Source: Suillus spraguei
Taxonomy: Eukaryota > Basidiomycota > Agaricomycetes > Boletales > Suillaceae
Assembly (NCBI GenBank): GCA_016800925.1
Contig: JABCPU010000273.1
Coordinates: 1-64,000 of the forward strand
Length of the DNA stretch: 64,000 nucleotides
Direction of reading: 5' to 3'
Shown here: positions 42,335-53,633 of the stretch, piece after piece
How the letters are laid out: each line of letters begins with the position of its first letter
How positions within the stretch are numbered: the first letter of the stretch is position 1
The notes under the pieces: generated by a model
Seen by the model: the letters and a program-made list of their open reading frames with translations, nothing else
Told to the model about the DNA's origin: nothing
Database searches by the model: none
Position numbers and translations under genes: made by a program

Positions 42335-44350
42335 GGTCAACAAAGTTCCCAACATCCGCTACGCTCATGTCCCCTTGCGTTCTAGCTTCACCGGCTTTAC
42401 ATAGGCAGTTACCGGTACAGCGATGCCAGATACCACTCAAAAACACTCTGTATGGTTCAAACTCTTCGACCTTCATCTCACCCTTCACAGAAGCCTGAGA
42501 TTCAGAAAACGTCCGAGTCACCAACTAAATTCGCGCCATGGCCCAAGGAGCGGCGGTATATAGTTTCGCTAGCACAGACATGGCTTTCCTGATGACTGGT
42601 TTTGGCATATCTTCTATGTATAATTGTGTTATCCAAAACCACATCGACGGCAATATACTGACCAAGGCCGATAGAGTTTTCTTGATTTTGACTGCACAAG
42701 TCTGGATCTATTTCTGGAGACGTAGAATCCGATCTCAGGAAACCAGGCAGAGAAAAGCCCTCGTATGAATTTACGTTGCATATCGCAGGCTAATCGCTGA
42801 CAATGCAGAACAGGTTGCCCTCATCTGGTAAATATATCTAATTATGCATGCAGCAGTTGACGGAAAGATTGACCTTACGTTACAGGTCAATGCAAGCTGC
42901 TCAAATGTGAGTCCCTGTGGAAAATGTATGCACAGGTTGTTGGAAGTCCTGCTAGGGCAATTACTGCTTTGATCTCGCGCGTTCATACCATGGAGTTCGA
43001 GGATAGATCCCATTTCATGGGCCATACGATGATGTTAGTATCATCGGTGACTCGTCAAGGCGATTTCTGACGGAACGACAGAAAATGGATGCTTTACACC
43101 GGAATAGGTGTAAGTGGACTTTTCCCCCCCGGTCTCGACCTCATTAGGATCACTGTCAGTCCACAGTCCTCGACCACGTCCCTTGTGCACGGCGTTTTCA
43201 TACGTAGAATTTTCATACGTACGTGCTACCAACTTACTACTATCATGTTTCTTTCTGATGCGCACATGAAGTTGAAAAGAGTCTCTATGGTAGACGGAGA
43301 ATTTCATTCGTTTTGGTAGGCACTTTATTTGGCTGACTCGGAAGATAGCGACTAATTGGGCCAATCAGATTGCATTTTGTTTCATGGAGCTAGGTGCGGT
43401 ACCTTATCCTACAATGAATAATCGCTACTTAATCGCTGAAAATAGTTTTTGGTCTTCTTGGTGCAATCTGCATGTAGGTCCAATTTCATCAGTGTCGGCG
43501 TTTATCAAATACAGGAAACAGCTCCCAACTGCGTGATTATCCTAACGACAATGCCATGGTTATTGTAAGTTTATTCTACCTTTAATCGGGATGCAATTCA
43601 CAAGAATCAAGTGGTCTATTTCGATCTCGCTTGGTTGTTCAGTAATCAATGATGTTCTTATCGCTGGAACTTTGGCCTATATTCTCCACAAACACAGGAC
43701 TGTATTCGCAAGGTGATTAACTAATTCAAGTATGAAATTAACCTCTGTAATTGACCGTGTCGGTGCTCAGAATGAACCAAATGATCACGAGACTCATCAT
43801 ATTCTGCTCGCAAACGGGTTTGATTACAACGTAAATTCCTCGGCATTGACGCATGATGTGTGTATACTCACTGTGTCCGGTGTAGTGTAGCAGCATCCAT
43901 TACTATAGGAGTTGTGAGTGCTTCATCTCGTGCGTTAACCACGACTCTGACCAAGATGCAGTGGATAGTTCGCCGTTTCAATATTAACCACCTATATATG
44001 AGTTTTCCTACTGGAGGCTGTGAGAGTCTTGTCGTCATCGACTCGAGTATACAGAATGTTCTGATGTCCTGGCTTGACAGTATATGCTACGTGTCTTCTC
44101 GCCAAGTGAGTCGGTCTCAGCGGAAATAGAAGAGCCTACTGATACCTTGTTTAGCTTTATCGCTCGGGAATCCTACCTGCAGCCACAGACAGTCCACGAA
44201 ATCGAAGATTTCGGAATCAGTTTTGCACGTTCTACGGGGGTGATTCATGTGGACTTACCAGGCAATCACTCCGGGTATCAGGAAACAATGATAAAGTAAG
44301 GAGGAACAGATTCCTCGAAAGCGCCTTCTTGTTGAGTCGAGTCGCTATAA
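42335..44350 (+). pseudogene. Decayed membrane-protein gene, copy C (inverted)
   Basis: Plus-strand counterpart of copies A and B. It opens at an ATG (42538) with MAQGAAVYSFASTDMAFLM, followed by FLILTAQVWIYF. Later segments include NWANQIAFCFMELGAVP-like sequence (about 43357), NDVLIAGTLAYILH-like sequence (about 43645) and a tail ESVSAEIEEPTDTLFSFIAR (about 44109-44168), but frames change several times. The tail ends about 250 bp before TMA46, so the repeat may contribute to the upstream region of that gene. Confidence 0.45.
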
Positions 44351-44595
44351 TCCTTTGGGCATAATACTACCGTCTCGGTGTTATCGTAATTACCTAGAAT
44401 CAAGTTGTCGTCGCAAGTATGTGTAGGAAATTGGTAGGAAATCATTTTTGTAAAATTTGTCAGCAGCAGTGGCTGAGCTGAGAACCACATTCAAGTGCGC
44501 ACGATCTCTTCCAGTGACAGACTTTCGTGGAGACAGCACTATCGCAGATCTTTTATACAGTCTTTACTCGCTCACGATCGCCAGCTACCCCAATC

Positions 44596-46022
44596 ATGCC
44601 TCCAAAGAAGCAGAATGCACCTTCAGGTTCGAAGGTCAAGGAGGACAAGGTAGATCATCATGCGGCTGCATCTCAGGAAAGAACTGATTAATTAGTTACT
44701 TCACGAAGACTTTTGGCATGAAGAATGTAGGCACATTCATACACTTCGTGTCGACGTTTTTCCTGACCGTGCACTCAGAAAAATAAGTCTGCCAAGGTCC
44801 AGAAGCAAGTGCAGATCTTGCAGCAGCAACAAGCTATGACCGGGAAGTCCAAGGAAGCAGTTGCAAAGGAGAAAGAAAAGGAACTGCGCGAGAAAGCGAA
44901 ACTCGAGGAGGAGAAACGCAGGAAAGAGGAAGCTGCTATGTTCAAGCCTGTTCAGACACAGAAGGTACCTTTTGGAGTCGACCCCAAAACGGTGCTTTGC
45001 GCTTTCTACAAAGCTGGAAACTGTGAGAAGGGTAATAAGTGCAAGTTCAGCCATGACCTCAACGTTGGCCGCAAGGTGGAGAAGAAGAATTTGTATGAAG
45101 ATAACAGGGAAGACAAGATGAAAGGTACAGTGTTTACGAGTCAACTGGCTGAGTCTCTCATCGTGTCCCTGATCAGATACTATGGAGAACTGGGACGAAG
45201 AGAAGCTACGGAATGTAGTCCTATCGAAGCACGGGAATCCTAGAACAACGACAGACGTGGGTCGGGATGCATCACCACTCGGACCTCTACTCAATGTAGG
45301 TATAGATCGTGTGCAAATTTTTTATCGAGGCCATCGAGACTCAAAAGTAAGGAAATTTCAACTCTGCAGGTTGACTGACTTACAATCATTTTCTTTCAAG
45401 GTTTGGGTGGTTCTGGGAATGCCCCAATGGAAGTGAAAAGTGCCAATATAGGCACGCCTTACCTCCTGGGTTCGTGCTCAGATCGGAACGCAAGGCAGCT
45501 GAGGAGGCGGCCAAAGCCAACACTATCAGTCTTGAAGATTTCCTTGAAATTCAGGTGAGTGTGTTCAAGGAGTAACGCAATTCTCCAAGGATCTCACGTT
45601 GCGAAATTATAGCGCCACAAACTAGGTTCAAATTTAACTCCGGTCACTCCAGAGACTTTCGCGATATGGAAGAAAACTAGAATGGACAAGAAAGAGGCCG
45701 AGGCAGACGCATTGCGGAAAGCGAAAGAGACGCAACATGCGGCTGGTAAGAACTCGGGCATGAGTGGACGAGATTTGGTGCGTAGTGACAGGATGACACG
45801 CAAACATACCCTATCAACTCAAGAGAATTCTAGTTCCAATACAATCCAGAATGGTTCGAAGACGACGAAGAAGAAACCGAAGACTGGGATTTATCGGTAT
45901 ATCGTCGGGAGCAGGGTGACTCGGAAGATATTTCAAGGGTTGAAGACGACGTTCAAAACGTCAGGATATATGATGACGATGGAGATAGCGATTCTGGAGG
46001 GCCGTTATCGGATAGCACGTAG
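44596..46022 (+). CDS. TMA46: TMA46/ZC3H15-like CCCH zinc-finger translation factor
   Basis: Eight exons (44596-44649, 44709-44726, 44779-45124, 45177-45256, 45306-45346, 45401-45554, 45613-45777, 45834-46022) join in phase into 348 residues. Two CCCH fingers are visible: [19 protein letters not shown] and, split by introns, [11 protein letters not shown]...[13 protein letters not shown]-terminal EDKTFGMKN is encoded partly by an 18 nt exon and matches the family's DKTFGMKNK. The DFRP region ([35 protein letters not shown]) and acidic C-terminus follow. In yeast Tma46 binds the GTPase Rbg1 and ribosomes. The gene looks intact. Confidence 0.95.
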
Positions 46023-46275
46023 GATATGTTATTGTGTACTTTGCTTTAGGAAGTCATACTTGCATTCACCCCCCGTCGCTTGGCTATTCCGGAGTCTATT
46101 TACATTCAGGGTTGACGCCTATTTTTAAAGTCGGTTAATTTGCGTGACCGCCAAGTTCAACGTTCTGACTCGGAAGACCCGAATTTAATCAACGTTGAAC
46201 TTTTGCCTCTTTAAACATTTATTTCTCTATTTGCAAGTCGACTCTTCCTATAGTTCAAACTCTTAGTATACAAAA

Positions 46276-48914
46276 ATGTCTCGCATTCCTCAACCATCTC
46301 AACGTCCAACGGTGAAGACGGCGCTCGTGCCCCCTTCTCGCTCAAGAGCCCCGTCGCCGTCCAAGCCTACCCCAAGTGTATCTTCCCCTCGCGTGAGGAC
46401 TAATCAGTCCCCAAATCTCCGTCTAAGGCTATCCGTAGGCCACCGCCCGTCGAAAATGAGCCGCCCGTTCCCAAAATAACATTGAGCATCAAGGAAGCTG
46501 TCGCTCTGAAGCGAGCAGAAGCCAGAAAGGCCGTATCTACTCGAGTAGGCCTTGGCAATAGTGCAGGCTTTGGTAATTTTGAGACCCTCGAAGATGCAGA
46601 TCCAGTGGCAGCGAAGAAGGATGAAGAGGAAACACCCGAATTAGGGAGGTGGTCCGTAAAAGAAACAATTGAACGTGCTCGGAGCACAGGTGAGTGGATG
46701 TGATTCATGCTGAATGCGTGCCGCTGATCAGACAAGGTCATTATTGCAGGTACCATCAATTTGTCCTCTCGCTCTTTACCATGCATTCCTTCTGCTTTGT
46801 TTAACATTCATTTGGGAGTAACTCCCGACCCACTGAAGTCAGCAGCTTCAGAGCCACCCATATCGCCCTCCATGGACGGTTCAAGTTCGTCCAGGCGGAC
46901 TGGCCAACGAGAAGGTCCAGCGTGGTTTGAAGCCCAAGACTTGCACGTACTCAAAGCGTGGAATAACGATATTATCGAAATACAGCACGAAATCTCTCTC
47001 TTTGGATCATTGAAGACCGTTGATGTGAGTGTTTACTACGTCCTCCCACGATATATGGTATTTATGTGGTCCATTGCAAGTTACATCAAAACAAGATTGT
47101 TCTCCTACCTGATACCTTCGCCGACCTTACGGCTTTAACTATCCTAGATCTTTCTCATAACTCCCTCACTACGCTACCTTCAAATATCTTCGCATTACCC
47201 AATCTCACGGTCATGAACCTGTCCCATAACGCCCTCAGCGAGCTCTCCTTTGGTGCCCCGTTCTCGAAGTCTTCCTCGCGCAAAGCGTGGAACAATACCT
47301 TGAGTTCCGGAGGATTCTTTGGTCCTGTCATTACAAGAGCCTCGTCGCCACTGCCACGCCTTTCTGTCCTGGATGTGTCTCATAATAAACTCACCGCTTC
47401 CACCATAGACCATGCCAATCTGCCTCCGTTGATAACGAAAGCCAACTTTGCCGCAAATCCTCTGGCTTTAGGAGACTCTAACTCCACACCCGCTTTGATT
47501 CGAGCCCTCAGTCACTTGGAACATCTCAAGGAACTTCACTGTGAAACCGCCGACATCGGCGATGATGCCTTCCTCAGCAACTTATCCGCTTCGGAAAGTC
47601 ATTGTTGTTTCCCTCGGTTACAGATCCTTGACATGGGTGAAACTCGGGCTACCATGGAAGGCTTGCAATCTGCGTTATCTGAGCTGAAGCAGGATATCAC
47701 GTATGATTTTACTACTGAAGAGCCTCCCGAAGGCACTCTGAGGGTGTCTATCGGCAAAAAGGTTGTTCGGGAACCTTGGGAGCTAGAGGCGGAGAGAAGG
47801 GTGAAGAACCGCGTGTCTAAAAATGCGATAAGTACGGAAAGCACCGGTGATCCCAGCAAAACAGACATAGGCCACAATAATACAGATGTCGTCAAGGAGG
47901 CTTGGGAGATCGAAGCAGAACAGGGTTTGCTAACAGAAGGTGGGCGTCGACGGGCAAGAGCGGCGGTGGTAACGTCTGCAGTAGATATTACAGCACCTCT
48001 GAACCCGAGTTCCCTTATCGGACACGGACACCCGCCCACGTCTCCTAGCACCTCGCAATCATCATCGACCGCAAGTTTAACGAACCCTCAATACTACAAT
48101 GCTGCTACTCAAACACTCACTTTACCCTCGCTCTCAGCTCCGACAAAGTGTCATGCTCGGTCCTTCTCTTTAGCAACTCCATTCTCAAGTCCACTGTCCT
48201 CTCAAGGCAAAACAGATTTTGCTCTGCCTACACCGGCACTTCCCCTTGTCGCCATATCAGCTCAACCGTTCGCACAGACGCTCAAGATTCTCGTGCTGAG
48301 CAACCGCAAATTCGATCTTTGTGTTTCCCTCCCAACCACTGGCGAGGTCTTACTTCCAAGCCTGGAGGAACTCGTTCTGGAAGGGTGTGGATTCGGTGAT
48401 CAGGTCTCCGTGACACGTCAAGCTGACACGGGAACTGCCACTTCTCCGCGCTCGAATGATACATTTCTGCCTTTATTGATGCGCGTTTTCCCGAGTCTGC
48501 GGACATTGGATCTATCTTACAATGCTCTTACGTCAGCTTCGCTGCAGCAGGACGTTCTGTCTTCCCTCATCCTGGCTGATAACTCCAATGCTCGTAAAGG
48601 TCTCAGGCATCTCAGACTCCGTGGTAATAGAATCGACGCACTTGATGCTTTCCAGGGCATCGCAGAACTGTTCAAAGGTAACCGTTCGGTGCCCGATTGG
48701 AAACTAGAGGAACTGGACCTCAGAGACAATGAGATTTCCAAGCTTCCTGCAGAACTTGGTCTTTTGCCTCTGGATGTCTTCTTGGTGGATGGTAACTTGT
48801 GAGTAGTTCGGTGTGCGTTGATTGTATAGTGATGCTTACGTGCTTGGTAGGTTCGTATACCCCAGAGGAGGGTTTGGGAAAGGGAAGGGACGAGGGGCCT
48901 TCTTAGCTGGTTGA
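46276..48914 (+). CDS. LRRC40-like leucine-rich-repeat protein
   Basis: Exons 46276-46375, 46408-46689, 46750-47024, 47081-48798 and 48851-48914. The first junction is a 32 bp candidate intron (46376-46407), unusually short; a frameshift is the alternative. After a Pro/Ser-rich leader come TINLSSRSLPCIPSALFNI and WFEAQDLHVLKAWNN, as in LRRC40, then N-terminal LRRs (LTALTILDLSHNSLTTLPSN), a disordered middle, and C-terminal LRRs (LRTLDLSYNALTSA, LRHLRLRGNRIDAL, LEELDLRDNEISKLPA). The last exon in the spliced frame ends oddly; one base over it reads IPQRRVWEREGTRGLLSWL, the expected C-cap. About 813 residues. LRR scaffolding role inferred; partners unknown. Confidence 0.85.
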
Positions 48915-48931
48915 GAGGTCGCTTGGAATGA

Positions 48932-49370
48932 TACCCACACTGATGTGACTCCGTGCATCAGTTTTTCTTAGTCTAATAGCGATGATGTTGATGTTCTGCT
49001 GCTGTCTTTAAATTGCAAGCTGAGGGTGCAAACTTTTGATCCAGTGACTTATTGAGTGGCCCAAGCTTTCAGTTCGGAGGTCTCACCTTACTGAAAAGGG
49101 AGACTAGGCGTGTTTCAAGTTGCTTGTGTGTCAGTGCAATATTGAATGTTGCGTGATGGGTAAGTCTGCCACTGGTGACAATATTGATTCTGAAAGGCTC
49201 TAAGGCAAGCTGCTACGCGGCAGGCCAACGGAAAGAAGGACCAATAGAGATATGCAGAATATTGGCATAAATATCATCGGAACGTATAGCAAATAATTTA
49301 ACTAAATACTACGACGGAAATGTTTGCCCGGACCTATAAGACTCAAATGTTGGGCAAACCTCGCGTGAGA
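48932..49370. other. Intergenic after LRR gene
   Basis: No gene seen; ends at the hAT target site. Confidence 0.5.
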
Positions 49371-49378
49371 TGTGCCGG

Positions 49379-50527
49379 TAGTGTTGTGGGTAGAAGTCCG
49401 CCATTTCTGCCAGCCGGTTCTGCCGAGCAGGTGGGCTGGCAGAATCCGGCAGAATGTCAAACTGCAGCTAAGTAACAATATCCCGATAACTTCCTCACCT
49501 TATATAGCCATAGTAACCAGCTTTCTCCATCAATTCAGAGCAATTGCACTTCCTTACTTGTAGAGTAGAAAAAAATCAGTTGTACAGCCTGTACTACGTC
49601 GTCGCAGTCTGTCCCGTCCTTTATAACTGACAATTTCAATCGTGGCGAGAAGGTTGATAACAAATCTGGACGCTACTACTGGTCTTGCAAACACTGTCCA
49701 GATGCCCTTCGCATCCAAGGTCGTGACAACCAACTCCCCCATTTGCAGGTGGACACGCTGATGGATTAGCATGGTGGGAACGCCTTGCCGTCAGCGCTGA
49801 CAGACATCCTCTAAAGGCACTTGCAATCACCCTCCTATCCATCGTTCCCCATGCCGCTGATGTCGAACGACTCTTTTCGGACATGGGTAGCACTCAGTCT
49901 CCGAAGCGCTGCAATCTCTCGGTAGACACATTTGAAGCACTGGCAAAGATTCGAGCGAATCTTTGTTACCATACTCACCAGAAGGCTGTGGCTAATGGAA
50001 AGCCAACTCGTCGACGTCATGCGCACATGCATACTGGTGCCCAGCCAGGAATTAATGTCAAAATAGCTGCTGATCTAGAAGCCAATTTTGCATGGGCACC
50101 ACCGCTCGCACCTCAGACTGAGAACATCGATGATGATCTTGCAGGTCCTGAATCAATATCACTCGATGAGAATTTGCCCTGCTGGAACACGAAAAAGAAT
50201 CCATGGAACGAGTGCTGATTGACGGATTGGATGAAGTGTTGGAAGGTCAGGTTTACGATTTTGCGGAGTTGGAGTGTGTTGACCAAGGTCTTCTACCAAA
50301 ATCTGTTGATGACGAGATCATAGTAGTTGATCATAGCGCAAAAGACGACGAACGGTGGGATGTGGGCACGCTGATGCTCTTCTGATGGTGTTTCTTAGTG
50401 ACGCTTACCATACATTGTCATATACATAGCTTTGTAGCACTTTGAGAATTCTGCCAGGTGGCAGAAATGGCGATTCTGCTGGCACAACCGGCACAATTAG
50501 TCGCAAACAATTCTGCCCCCAGCACTA
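49379..50527 (+). mobile_element. hAT element, internally deleted (1149 bp)
   Basis: Bounded by imperfect terminal repeats TAGTGTTGTGGGTAGAA and TTCTGCCCCCAGCACTA and flanked by the 8 bp duplication TGTGCCGG at 49371-49378 and 50528-50535, as hAT transposition requires. Subterminal TTCTGCC/GGCAGAA motifs occur at both ends. Only the transposase C-terminus remains. Confidence 0.93.
49740..50385 (+). pseudogene. hAT transposase C-terminal dimerisation domain
   Basis: After a possible splice acceptor at 49747 the frame reads HADGLAWWERLAVSADRHPL then ALAITLLSIVPHAADVERLF, the hAT C-terminal dimerisation motif, here ERLFS where many have ERxFS. It continues to a stop at 50218; a one-base shift near 50177 leads into a second acidic frame that runs to 50385. 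Upstream catalytic parts are deleted. Confidence 0.8.
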
Positions 50528-50535
50528 TGTGCCGG

Positions 50536-50847
50536 TCACATGACGCCGAAGTTGAATTTCGATTTGAATTTCTCAATTGAAATTCGTGTCCAAATTGCTG
50601 GGTATACATTTTGAGCGCCACTTTTCAGTGCTGACTGACGCCTGACCACACCGAGATTCAGGAATTGAACAGGCCAGAATCAAAAGCAAACCATCTCTTA
50701 TCGAATCCTTTCACTCGCGATGACTCACATCGCAACTATCCCGTCATCACTTTTTCAAGGAAGACTGACGTGGCTAAGGTGCTCAACATTGCCATCGCGT
50801 GAGCTGTCACATATATAATCGAGTATGATTTGACTTTCCAGTAAGTC
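50536..50847. promoter_or_regulatory. Upstream region of protease pseudogene
   Basis: About 310 bp without a gene; an AT-rich run (CACATATATAATCGAG) lies about 40 bp before the protease ATG, a plausible TATA region. Confidence 0.35.
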
Positions 50848-52331
50848 ATGTTCTCCGTTGTATTCTTGTTGGCACTCCTGGCTTTCTCAGTCACGGGATC
50901 GCCCGTTGAATTTCCCAATTCCCCCATCACCCTCCCCATGACCAGGAAGCTAGCATTCTCCAATGTTACCGAGCTCTTGCGGCACGATGAAGCCCGCTTG
51001 GCCGCCTTTGGAGCACACAGCACGCATGGCCGACGTGATGTTGATGGTGCTACTCATCGTATTGTTCCTTTGTCACCCGCCGATTTGGGAAACACATTTT
51101 CAGGCTACACCGTGAAGGCTGCCATTGGCAATCCCCTCACAACCTGTAAGTTCAACACTGAGACAACATGCGGCTTCTAAGATAGTATTGAAGATGACTT
51201 GATTGTCGACAGCGCTACCGCGATCACATGGGTTGGCGCCGGGACTCCGTACGTCAGCTTGAGCGGCGTCGACACTGGAGACCCTGTGGCGGTCAATTAC
51301 CATTATGGCTCCTTCCAAGGTATGACATACAACAATATCATATGTTGAAAACACCTACAATTAGTATCTATAGGAACTATGTGGAATGATAACATGATTT
51401 TAGCTGAGAAGTTAATCATCACCGGGATGGACATCGGTGTTGCTTCTACTTCGCGGGGCGTCGTCGCTGACGGTGTCCTTGGCATCGGGCCTACATCGTC
51501 AGGCCCCCGCGCCCTAACAGGACGAACGATTCCGACTATCACTGACCGCCTGATTTCGCAAGGCACCATTAAACGGCCCGTTGTTAGTATCTTTTTCCAG
51601 CCTATCACTGCAAATCAAGTCAAGCATGGAGAGCTTACCTTTGGTGGAACCCACCCTAGCATGTACAAGCCCAACATCAGATACACGTAAGGCACTTCAG
51701 CTTCTGGATCAATCCAGACTGATAGTAATTGTTTTGTTTCAGTGATATCACCACCACTCCCCCCTCATCGAATCATTGGGGTATCAATCAGAGTATCACA
51801 TACGGTGCTACAACTATCTTGGACAACAGCGCTGGTATCCTGGATTGTGGTACCACCTTTCTTTACCTTGCCTCAGGTGTGTATTTAGAGTGCAGCGAGT
51901 GATAATAGTCTCATCAGCGTTCGATAGATGCCTATGAGAAGTACAAGGATTTAACCGGCGGTATTGTGAATCCGGCGAATGGTCTTCTCCAGATTTCCCC
52001 GGACAGTTCGGACAACTGTATACCTTGAATTTCTATATTGGCGAGGTACGTCAATTCTGTCGGCCCTCACATCCCTTGTTAACCATTTGCACAGAGTATC
52101 TACAAACTCATCCCTAATGCGCAAATCTGGCCTCGTTCTCTCAATGAGAGGATTGGGGGCGGTGCCGATGATATATATCTCGTCGTTAAAGACCTTGGAA
52201 CAGCCATTGGCGCAGGGCTTGACTTTATTAATGGCTACGTATTCTTCCAGCGCTTTTACATTGTGTTCGATAGCAGCAGGGACCAAGTCGGTTTTGGCCG
52301 AACCATATTCACTTATAACATCAGCAACTGA
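50848..52331 (+). pseudogene. Secreted A1 aspartic protease (polyporopepsin-like), damaged
   Basis: Signal peptide (MFSVVFLLALLAFSVTGSP), propeptide, then an A1-type body over about six exons. The substrate-binding segments are recognisable: TWVGAGTPYVSL, GVLGIGPTSSG, TIPTITDRLISQGTI, GELTFGG, NAQIWPRSLNERIGGG, DFINGYVFFQRFYIVFDSS. The first active-site motif reads VDSATA where DTGS is usual, and the second reads LDCGTT where DTGTT is usual, so Asp remains but its neighbours do not. Near 51975-51985 (ISPDSSDN against QFGQLYTLNFYIGE) the frame is shifted, giving a premature stop. A splice of 36 bp is needed near 51148. Probably inactive; a paralogue ends at the right edge. Confidence 0.8.
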
Positions 52332-52450
52332 TATGGAATTGCCAAAGTATGCGAAGCACGGGTTTGAAAGTTATACGGACTCTTCTCAAATAGGCTATGG
52401 AGGTTACTCGAGTTTCTGTATACTACGATTAGAATATAGCAATACAAGTG
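52332..52450 (+). repeat. Shared 3' flank of the two protease genes
   Basis: Reverse complement of 63600-63642 plus 63851-63913 (for example CAAATAGGCTATGGAGGTTA and AGCAATACAAGTGAGC), without the 208 bp MITE present in that copy. Confidence 0.8.
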
Positions 52451-53633
52451 AGCATGTGTACCTCCAAAGTCTTCAGCTATGTCTACAAGGGACCAGACAC
52501 TGCTCTTTTTGCAATTGAGGAAGATGTCGATGTCGATGAACCGATTCCATTGAATGAAGTTCGCGACTATCAAGAGGCAGCCTGGCGAATTCTCAACGTC
52601 ACGCGAAAAGAACCGTCGGTCATGAACCTTCCCATTCATTTACCTGGCTCGAATGTCCCTCAGTTCAGACAAGGAGGAGAGAGATTGTCTACCTCTCTCT
52701 TAAACCGTTACTTTTTACATGCAGACGAACTTGCTGGGCTTCACTATGAGGAATGCTTCGAACAGTTTGTACTTTATGTCTACACAGAAGAAGACGATAT
52801 GACTATTTGGAGAAACAAAAGAGAGGAGTCGCATGAAACAAAGCCTCCGAGTCAAAGCGGATTAGATCACAAAAAGTGGCTCGAATCCAAACTGTTTCAA
52901 TTTGAGAAGGAGAACGCTTCCATCTTCGAGCTCTGCTTCAGCATCGACCTGCAGTTTCTTTCACCGACCTTCGCACAGTCGAAGGACATACTTTCGATAC
53001 CTTCCATGAAGCTGCATGTGACCTCGGATCATTTGAGAACCAAAATGAAGGATATCTCACACTACGAGAAGCTGTCGAATCCCTTCGCACTCCCTCTCAA
53101 TTACGATTTCTATTCTACTGGAAGGCTATGCAGCTATGCCACTCTGGACAGAATTTTGAGAAATGCTATCGATCGACCACATCCAAAGACTCGGCAATGT
53201 ACACAATGGTTATGAATTCACACTGTAGATCATCGATGATCTGCTCCCTCATTCTGGAAGACATCTTGGAGATTTCGGCTTGCCATCCCCTCCCAGACAA
53301 TCCATCGAAGTCTACAATGAGCAAACTTATCAGGCCAAGGAAAAATGTTCTCAGTAAAGGCTCTATCATTAATACTGCGCGCACAAGGATAAATTGTGGT
53401 CATTGTCGGAGGCAGTGCACTTAGTGCCACTGCATATGGCCGTATGGCTCATCATATGTTTGGCATTCCTGTAACCAATGACAACGTCAATTTGCATAGC
53501 TCCATTCATCCACACTCACCTCGAGCTGATCTCATTCGACATGCAACAGCAATCATTTGGGATGAACTGCTTGTAATCAATAGAGCTGCCTGGGAAAGTG
53601 TGGATGAACTCTGTCACACAATCTGCAATAAAC

